From Myxococcus stipitatus (GTDB taxonomy: Bacteria; Myxococcota; Myxococcia; Myxococcales; Myxococcaceae): a stretch of DNA of 64,000 nt. The translations under genes were made by a program, and so were the position numbers. Shown piece by piece: positions 59,070 through 64,000 of the stretch. Below the pieces are notes generated by a model. It had not been told where the DNA came from. It did no database searches and was given only the letters and a program-made list of their open reading frames with translations. The stretch spans positions 1,426,001-1,490,000 of the forward strand of contig NZ_CP102770.1 in assembly GCF_038561935.1 (NCBI RefSeq), read 5' to 3'. Numbering within the stretch: the first letter of the stretch is position 1; the number at the start of each line of letters is the position of its first letter.

Positions 59070-60128
59070 TCAAGGCCGCTCGGCGCCCTCCCGCCAGACG
59101 CGCGGCGTCATCCCCGTCCAGCGCTTGAAGGCCCGGTCGAACGTGCTCAGCTCCGAGTAGCCCAGGAGGAAGGCCACCTGGCTGACGCCCAGGCTGGCGT
59201 CGCGCAGGTACTGGAACGAGAGCTCCCGCCGCACCGCGTCGACCTCGTCCTGGAAGGAGGTGCCCAGCTCGGTGAGCCGGCGCTGGAGCGTGCGGGGACT
59301 GACGTGAAGTCCCTTGGCCACCGTGCCCACGGGAGGGGGCCCTTCCTGGAGCGACGCGCGGATGCCCGTCCTCACGGCTCGCACGAACTCCGGCGCGTTG
59401 TCGGGCGGAGTCTGGGGCGACGCCACGCCACCCCGCGCCGCGTGCTCCAGCACGGAGAGGAGCGCGGGGTCCGCGCCCACCACGCGCAAATCGAGCGTGG
59501 CCGCCTCCAGCGTGAGCGCATTGCGTCCACCGCCGAAGGTGGGCGTGACGCCGAAGTGCTCCACCAGCGGGGCGATGTCCGGAGGCGCGGGGTGGGCGAA
59601 GGCCACGGCGCGCGGATTCCAGGCGCGCTCGGTGAGCTGCCGGCCCACGTGGGTGAAGAGGGCCAGCCCGTACTCACTCGCGTGGCGGCCATACGCGAGC
59701 GGCTCGCCGGGGATGCCGTAAGCGAACGTCCCGCCGCCCTCCTTTTCGTCGGTGAAGGACGCGCGCCAGGCGGGCTCGAGCAGGGCCATGTACCGCGCGA
59801 GGGCCCGGAAGGTGTCTCTCACCGTGGGCGACGCACGGGCGATGTACTCGACCAGCCCGTAGTTGCCGCGCGGCACGCGCTGGGCCACGTGCAGGCCCAG
59901 GAAGGCATCCCCCGAGAAGACCTCCGCCGCGTCCAGGAAGGCATGCAGCGTGGAGAGCGGGAGGCTCACTTCGGGGAGTGAGCCCGCGTCGCGCGGCAGG
60001 CCGAAGCGCTCCACCAGGGACGTTGGCTCACGGCCAGTCGCGCGCAGGTACGCGAGCAGCGGGCCGACGAGCTGGGAGCGGACCTCGTCCGGGGGCTTGT
60101 TCGGTGATGGAGAGGGCGGGGGCGCCAC
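59070..60128 (-). CDS. AraC family transcriptional regulator
   Basis: A 352-residue regulator. The N-terminal 220 residues match the Arabinose_bd/OruR-type sensor domain (LVGPLLAYLRATGREPTSLV, then GNYGLVEYIARASPTVRDTF). The C-terminal AraC HTH (about 255-345) shows VAKGLHVSPRTLQRRLTELG, and VAFLLGYSELSTFDRAFKRW as the second helix-turn-helix. It lies 119 bases upstream of the DUF962 pair on the same strand; control of that pair or of itself is possible. Confidence 0.94.
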   Translation of the reverse strand: MAPPPSPSPNKPPDEVRSQLVGPLLAYLRATGREPTSLVERFGLPRDAGSLPEVSLPLSTLHAFLDAAEVFSGDAFLGLHVAQRVPRGNYGLVEYIARASPTVRDTFRALARYMALLEPAWRASFTDEKEGGGTFAYGIPGEPLAYGRHASEYGLALFTHVGRQLTERAWNPRAVAFAHPAPPDIAPLVEHFGVTPTFGGGRNALTLEAATLDLRVVGADPALLSVLEHAARGGVASPQTPPDNAPEFVRAVRTGIRASLQEGPPPVGTVAKGLHVSPRTLQRRLTELGTSFQDEVDAVRRELSFQYLRDASLGVSQVAFLLGYSELSTFDRAFKRWTGMTPRVWREGAERP

Positions 60129-60174
60129 GCGCGGGCGACGCTAGCGCGTTCGGCACGCGGCACCCAAGGGACGT

Positions 60175-60705
60175 TCAGGCCGCCGACGTCGAGCGCTGTC
60201 CAATGGCGCCGAGGAAGTCCCGCTTTCCAATCTGGACGCCGCGGTGGCGGAGGATGTCGTACGCGGTGGTGATGTGGAAATAGAAGTTCGGCAGGCCGAA
60301 GGTGAGCAGGTAGTCGTCACCCTGGAAGTCGAGTTTGACGTCGCCCGTGGCGAGCTGCACGGTGCGCTGGTCACTGCCCTCGAAGCGCGAGGGTTCGATG
60401 CTCTTGAGATAGTCGACCGTCTTCGTGATGCGCGCGTACAGCTCCTCGAAGGTCTTCTCCGTATCGGGCATGCGCGGGGCGGGCACGCCGCTGAGCCGCT
60501 CCGCGGTGGCCTTGGAGGTATCGCTGGCGCGCTGCACCTGGGCCACCAGGTTGAACATGTCCGGGGCCAGCCGGGCCTCGAGCAGCGACTCCGGCGGGAG
60601 GCCCTGCTCCTTCGCGTGCTGGGCGCCCTTCTGGAGCAGGGTGGAGAGCACGTTGAGGGCTCGGATGAAGACGGGGATGGATGCCTGGTACATGGACAGC
60701 GACAT
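60175..60705 (-). CDS. DUF1993 family protein
   Basis: A 176-residue protein of the DUF1993 family, a DinB-like four-helix bundle. ATG 60705 has AGGAG seven bases upstream and starts SLSMYQASIPVFIRALNVL. Family marks: ARLAPDMFNLVAQVQRASD, then SDQRTVQLATGDVKLDFQG, and LPNFYFHITTAYDILRHRGV, which has the conserved histidines. Function unknown. It starts upstream of the AraC gene, 46 bases apart, same strand. Confidence 0.92.
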   Translation of the reverse strand: MSLSMYQASIPVFIRALNVLSTLLQKGAQHAKEQGLPPESLLEARLAPDMFNLVAQVQRASDTSKATAERLSGVPAPRMPDTEKTFEELYARITKTVDYLKSIEPSRFEGSDQRTVQLATGDVKLDFQGDDYLLTFGLPNFYFHITTAYDILRHRGVQIGKRDFLGAIGQRSTSAA

Positions 60706-60824
60706 GGCGGGCTCCTGGCGCATGGGGACGGGGTGGCTTCGAGGCGCGATGCTCTAACGCGGGTCCGAAAACCGCGCATGGCCAATGAGCCCCTGTCCCC
60801 GGGTGAAGTACGCTCCGTGGCACG

Positions 60825-61961
60825 ATGGACAATCTCGCCCACTCGCTCGTCGGCGCATGGATGGCGGAGGCGGGGCTGAAGCGGTACACGCCGCTGGCCA
60901 CCGCGGCGCTCGTCATCGGCGCCAACCTCCCGGACGTGGATGGAATCGTCACGTTCGCGGGCTCGGACGCCTCGCTGTACTGGCGCAGGGGCTGGACGCA
61001 CGGGGTGCTCGCGCTGGCCCTGTGGCCCTTCGTGCTCACGGGGCTGATGCTGCTGTGGGACCGCCATGTCCGAAGACGTCGGGACCCGACGCGGGCCCCC
61101 GCGCGGGCAGGCCCCTTGCTGGGGCTGTCCACGCTCGCCATCCTCAGCCACCCCGCGCTCGACTGGCTCAACACCTACGGCGTGCGGCTGCTCATGCCGT
61201 TCGACGGGACGTGGTTCTACGGCGACACGCTCTTCATCGTCGACCCGTGGGTGTGGCTGCTCGCGGGCGCCGCCGTGGTGATGGCGGATGCACGCACGCG
61301 CAAGTCGATGGCGGGCTGGTGCGTGCTGGGCCTCGCGACCACCGCGCTCGTCACCGTCCCTCCCTTCGTCCCCTGGCCCGCGAAGGTGCTGTGGGGCGTG
61401 GGCCTGGCGGCCGTGCTGTGGCTGCGCTGGAAGGGGACCCAGGTGTTGTCCACGCAGCGCGTGGCGACCGTGTGTGGCGTGGGGCTCGTGCTCTACCTGG
61501 GCGCCATCCTGCTGGGCTCACAAGTCGCCGCGCCTCGGGCGAAGGCGTGGCTGACGGCCCAGGGGGCTCCCGTGGAGCGCGTCATCGCCGGGCCCGTGCC
61601 CGCGAATCCCTTCGTGCGAGACCTCATCGCCGTGGGGCCGGACCGCTACCACTTCGTGCGCGCGGACTTCCTGCGCGGCGGCGAGGCCCACCTCCAGCGG
61701 AGCGACCCCAGCCTCCCGCGCGAGCCGAATCCCGGCCCCGTCATCCAGGCGGCGCTCGCGGCCCCGCATCTGCGCGGGCTCGCGAACTGGCTGCGGCTGC
61801 CCACGTATGAGGTGACAGAGACGGAGGCCGGGTGGCGCGTCGCCATCAACGACGTGCGCTACTCCCGCTCCGTGAATGGAGGCCTGGGCTTCGCCGTGGT
61901 GGAGCTGGACAAGTCGCTCCGCCTGCTGCCGCCGAGGCGAGGCGCCGACCACGAACACTGA
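60825..61961 (+). CDS. YdjM-like membrane-bound metal-dependent hydrolase
   Basis: A 378-residue inner-membrane protein of the YdjM/DUF457 family. It starts DNLAHSLVGAWMAEAGLKR (metal-binding His) and continues ANLPDVDGI (Asp pair), RRGWTHGVLALAL (His), and LSHPALDWLNTYGVRLL (His/Asp), the hydrolase-like metal set. Four or five hydrophobic helices follow, then a soluble C-terminal domain (about 235-378). The substrate is unknown. It is divergent from the DUF1993 gene and convergent with prmA. Confidence 0.92.
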   Translation: MDNLAHSLVGAWMAEAGLKRYTPLATAALVIGANLPDVDGIVTFAGSDASLYWRRGWTHGVLALALWPFVLTGLMLLWDRHVRRRRDPTRAPARAGPLLGLSTLAILSHPALDWLNTYGVRLLMPFDGTWFYGDTLFIVDPWVWLLAGAAVVMADARTRKSMAGWCVLGLATTALVTVPPFVPWPAKVLWGVGLAAVLWLRWKGTQVLSTQRVATVCGVGLVLYLGAILLGSQVAAPRAKAWLTAQGAPVERVIAGPVPANPFVRDLIAVGPDRYHFVRADFLRGGEAHLQRSDPSLPREPNPGPVIQAALAAPHLRGLANWLRLPTYEVTETEAGWRVAINDVRYSRSVNGGLGFAVVELDKSLRLLPPRRGADHEH

Positions 61962-61969
61962 GGCCCGCG

Positions 61970-62021
61970 GGCTCGCGCGGGTGAGGCCACTTCGCGCGAG
62001 CCCCTGAGGCGGAAGCCTCAG
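61970..62021. terminator. Two hairpins between convergent genes
   Basis: GGGCTCGCGCG (61970-61980) pairs exactly with CGCGCGAGCCC (61993-62003), and right behind it CTGAGGC-GGAA-GCCTCAG (62004-62021) forms a second perfect stem overlapping the prmA stop. They lie between the YdjM-like gene and prmA. Confidence 0.65.
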
Positions 62022-62884
62022 CGCTTCAGGTCGATGCGCACCCACTCGCCCTGGGTGGCGCCGGGCAGCACGGTGAAGCCGAGGTTGCGGTAGGCCGCCT
62101 CCACGTCCGCGCGCTGGTGGGACAGCACGCCCGCGAGCACCAGCCGGTCCTTCGCCTTGGGGGCGATGAGCGGCGCCAGCTCGATGAGCGTGTTGGCCAG
62201 GATGTTGGCGAGCACCAGGTCGAAGGTGCCCTCCACCGCGGTCAGCTCCTTGCCAGACACGTCGATGTCCGGGGTGCCGTTGTCCGTCAGGTTCTCCTGC
62301 GCCAGCTCCACGGAGGTCGGGTCGTTGTCGGTGGCGACGACGTGCCCCGCGCCCAGCTTCTTCGCCGCGATGGCCAGCACGCCCGTGCCCGTACCCACGT
62401 CCAGGACGCTGGCGCCCGGGTGGTCCGCCATGAACGCGTCCACCGCCGCCAGGCACAGGGACGTCGTCGGGTGGTCGCCCGTGCCGAAGGCCATCTTGGG
62501 CTCAATCACCAGCCGCACGGCGCCTTCCGGCGCGTTGCCCACATCCCACGGCGGCCCCACCCACAGCCGGCCCACGTGCACCGACTTGATGAGCGACTTC
62601 CACTCGTTGCTCCAGTCCTGCTGGGGCTGCTCGTCCAGGCCCAGCCGGGCGGCGGGGAAGGACTCGGCCACCTCTTCGCGGGCGGCCTCCGCCGTCTCGC
62701 GGTCCTCGAAATAGCCAATGACAATGGACTCACCCGCGTTCGGGGGACGCACACCGGGCATGGTGGGGGTTTCCCGGTCGCGCACCTCGAGCCCGAGTGC
62801 TCCCGCCTCGTGGAGGAGGTCCTGTACGGCCTCGGACGCTTCTTCGGGCAACTCCACGGTGAGTGACAAATAGGTCTGTGACAT
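62018..62884 (-). CDS. prmA: Ribosomal protein L11 methyltransferase
   Basis: Trimethylates lysines and the N-terminus of ribosomal protein L11. The 288 residues start at ATG 62884 (SQTYLSLTVELPEEASEAVQ). Marks are the substrate-recognition N-domain, then EPKMAFGTGDHPTT, SAM loop LDVGTGTGVLAIAAKKLGA, and LVLANILANTLIEL. The sequence upstream in frame is not conserved. Divergent from the small lipoprotein gene by 40 bases. Confidence 0.96.
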   Translation of the reverse strand: MSQTYLSLTVELPEEASEAVQDLLHEAGALGLEVRDRETPTMPGVRPPNAGESIVIGYFEDRETAEAAREEVAESFPAARLGLDEQPQQDWSNEWKSLIKSVHVGRLWVGPPWDVGNAPEGAVRLVIEPKMAFGTGDHPTTSLCLAAVDAFMADHPGASVLDVGTGTGVLAIAAKKLGAGHVVATDNDPTSVELAQENLTDNGTPDIDVSGKELTAVEGTFDLVLANILANTLIELAPLIAPKAKDRLVLAGVLSHQRADVEAAYRNLGFTVLPGATQGEWVRIDLKR

Positions 62885-62924
62885 GTGGGCCCTTTTACCG
62901 CGCTGTGAGTAGCGTGGGAGCGCC

Positions 62925-63296
62925 ATGAGAAGATACGTGTTCGTCATGGGGACCCTGGCCTGGCTGACCGCTTGCTCCGGCTCGGGAGCAACGGACTCGG
63001 CCGTCTGTCAGGACGTCGTCTCCCGCTACTGTGCGTCGGAGGAGTGTCCGCAGGTGGCCGACAAGCTCCTCCCCGGCGCGGGCTGCGAGGCCTCCCTGCT
63101 GGAGCGCACGGGCTGCGGCGCGGAGGACTTCGCCTTCTCCACGCCCACGCGGGAGCGGATGCTCGAGTGCCGCACCCCCTTCGTCCAGGCGACCACCTCC
63201 ACGGGGCGCCCTCCGTCGTGCGCGGACGCGGCCAGCTTCATCGAGGCCTGCCCGGACGTCGCGGCGTTCTTCCGGGGGGAGCCTCCTCCTCCGTGA
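62925..63296 (+). CDS. Cysteine-rich lipoprotein
   Basis: A 123-residue protein with a signal peptide ending in lipobox LTAC (Cys at about residue 17). The mature part carries eight further cysteines (VCQDV, RYCASEEC, GCEA, GCGAED, ECRTP, SCAD, ACPD), probably four disulfides, and a proline tail. ATG 62925 has GGGAG upstream. No family recognised. It converges with the NTF2-like gene, 13 bases apart. Confidence 0.82.
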   Translation: MRRYVFVMGTLAWLTACSGSGATDSAVCQDVVSRYCASEECPQVADKLLPGAGCEASLLERTGCGAEDFAFSTPTRERMLECRTPFVQATTSTGRPPSCADAASFIEACPDVAAFFRGEPPPP

Positions 63297-63309
63297 GGGC
63301 GGCCCAACC

Positions 63310-64000
63310 TCAAGGCGACGGGCGCGGGTCACCCCAGGCGGCGGAGGAAATCCTCCACTGCCCACCGGTGCGCACCAGCAGCAGGTGGTCGATGTAGCGG
63401 ACGCCCCGGAAGAGGACCTCGAGCTTCGCGGCGGCCACGCTCCCCCGGACCTCCACCTTCAGGATGTTCCAGGGGCTGTCGGGGTCCCGCTCGCCCGCGT
63501 CCTCGAGGGCCGCGTAGATCGCGGCGCCGACCGAGAGGGACTCCCAGGCGAAGCGCTCGCCCTCCACGTGGGCGCGGTAGTAGCGGCAGTCCGCAGTGTG
63601 CGTCTGGAGCAGCAGCGCCGGACTGTAGAGGGCATGGGCGCGAATCTTCCCCTCGAGCACGGCGCGAATCTCCTGCTCCGCTGAAGGGAAGCGGGGCAAC
63701 TCCTCGCCCGGCGCCAGCTTGTGGAACACCTTGCCCACGATGCGCCAGCCCGAGGGAGTCTCCATCGCGAGCATCAGGTCCACGAACGTGTGGCTCGGCC
63801 AGCGGGAGGTGGCCTCCAGCAGCGCGAAGGAGCCCTCCCGGTCCAGCATCGTCTGGTGCCGCTCGCTCGCGGGGGCCGGTGCCTGGGTCCTGTCGTCCAG
63901 CCGCTGCCACCACTCCAGCTGCGTCAGCGTGCGCAGTGCCCCGTCGCCGCCGTCCGCCCAGTGCATGAGCGCGTCGGGATGGAACGCGGAGCGCAGCTGC
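63310..64000 (-). CDS. Tandem NTF2-fold protein (partial, N-terminus off window)
   Basis: The frame enters from the right edge and ends at 63310, leaving about 229 codons. It reads LRSAFHPDALMHWADGG at the start, typical of the SnoaL/NTF2 (putative lumazine-binding, DUF-type) fold. A first module ends with HTFVDLMLAMETPSGWRIVG. A second module follows (QEIRAVLEGKIRAHALYSPA ... YIDHLLLVRTGGQWRISSA), so two NTF2 folds are fused. An internal ATG at 63966 is not the true start, because similarity continues upstream of it. Function unknown. Confidence 0.72.
   Translation of the reverse strand, partial: QLRSAFHPDALMHWADGGDGALRTLTQLEWWQRLDDRTQAPAPASERHQTMLDREGSFALLEATSRWPSHTFVDLMLAMETPSGWRIVGKVFHKLAPGEELPRFPSAEQEIRAVLEGKIRAHALYSPALLLQTHTADCRYYRAHVEGERFAWESLSVGAAIYAALEDAGERDPDSPWNILKVEVRGSVAAAKLEVLFRGVRYIDHLLLVRTGGQWRISSAAWGDPRPSP

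Overview
The window reads as chromosomal DNA of a myxobacterium (Myxococcota, probably the Myxococcus/Corallococcus/Cystobacter group). This is inferred from very high G+C with near-saturated G/C third codon positions, long antisense open frames, a eukaryotic-like Ser/Thr kinase fold, PilZ-receiver, MshEN, DUF4388 and J-domain proteins with long Pro/Ala/Gly repeats, a sigma54 response regulator, an acyl-CoA carboxylase cluster and many small lipoproteins. I found no rRNA, tRNA, CRISPR array, transposase, integrase or phage gene. About 58 protein genes are called; the first (nuoL) and last (an NTF2-fold protein) run off the edges.

Layout. 1-4.5 kb: complex I genes nuoE-F-J-K-L on the minus strand. 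4.5-9.5 kb: a PilZ-receiver protein, a kinase-fold protein lacking the catalytic Asp, serB, an ATPase-less MshEN protein and a tiny zinc-ribbon protein. 9.7-18.2 kb: hsp20, an HTH-receiver regulator, and a lipopolysaccharide/CTP block (pyrG-kdsA-kdsC overlapping, an MsbA-like exporter, kdsB) followed by wecB on the other strand. pyrG makes CTP, kdsA and kdsC make Kdo, and kdsB joins the two as CMP-Kdo. 19.7-25.2 kb: housekeeping genes (RluA-type pseudouridine synthase, purF, a crotonase, yhbY) and a ceramidase-like exported protein. 25.2-33 kb: a 1013-residue DUF4388/J-domain/TPR protein, a secreted protein built from four perfect six-cysteine repeats, a TSUP permease and several lipoproteins or exported proteins.

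32.8-38 kb: a three-subunit acyl-CoA carboxylase (biotin carrier, biotin carboxylase, carboxyltransferase), an unknown gene between its parts, and a Coq4-like protein. 38.2-41.5 kb: a site-2 protease and two unknowns. 41.7-48.3 kb: the most interesting stretch. A 1026-residue protein has the architecture and signature motifs of plant methionine S-methyltransferase (methyltransferase plus two aminotransferase folds). It is followed by an orphan MlaF-like ATPase, a PRMT-like methyltransferase and a wax-ester synthase/DGAT. 48.3-56.6 kb: a translationally coupled sensor kinase/NtrC regulator pair, a 1146-residue MshEN-HEAT protein and a zinc-ribbon/RDD membrane protein, the last two with long low-complexity repeats. 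56.7-64 kb: small membrane proteins, rsmE, two tandem DUF962 proteins, an AraC regulator, a DUF1993 protein, a YdjM-like hydrolase, prmA, a cysteine-rich lipoprotein and the partial NTF2-fold gene.

Convergent gene pairs are usually separated by strong hairpins, listed as terminators. No intergenic stretch clearly exceeds 300 bases; the longest (19396-19696) holds an eroded copy of the wecB 3' end.
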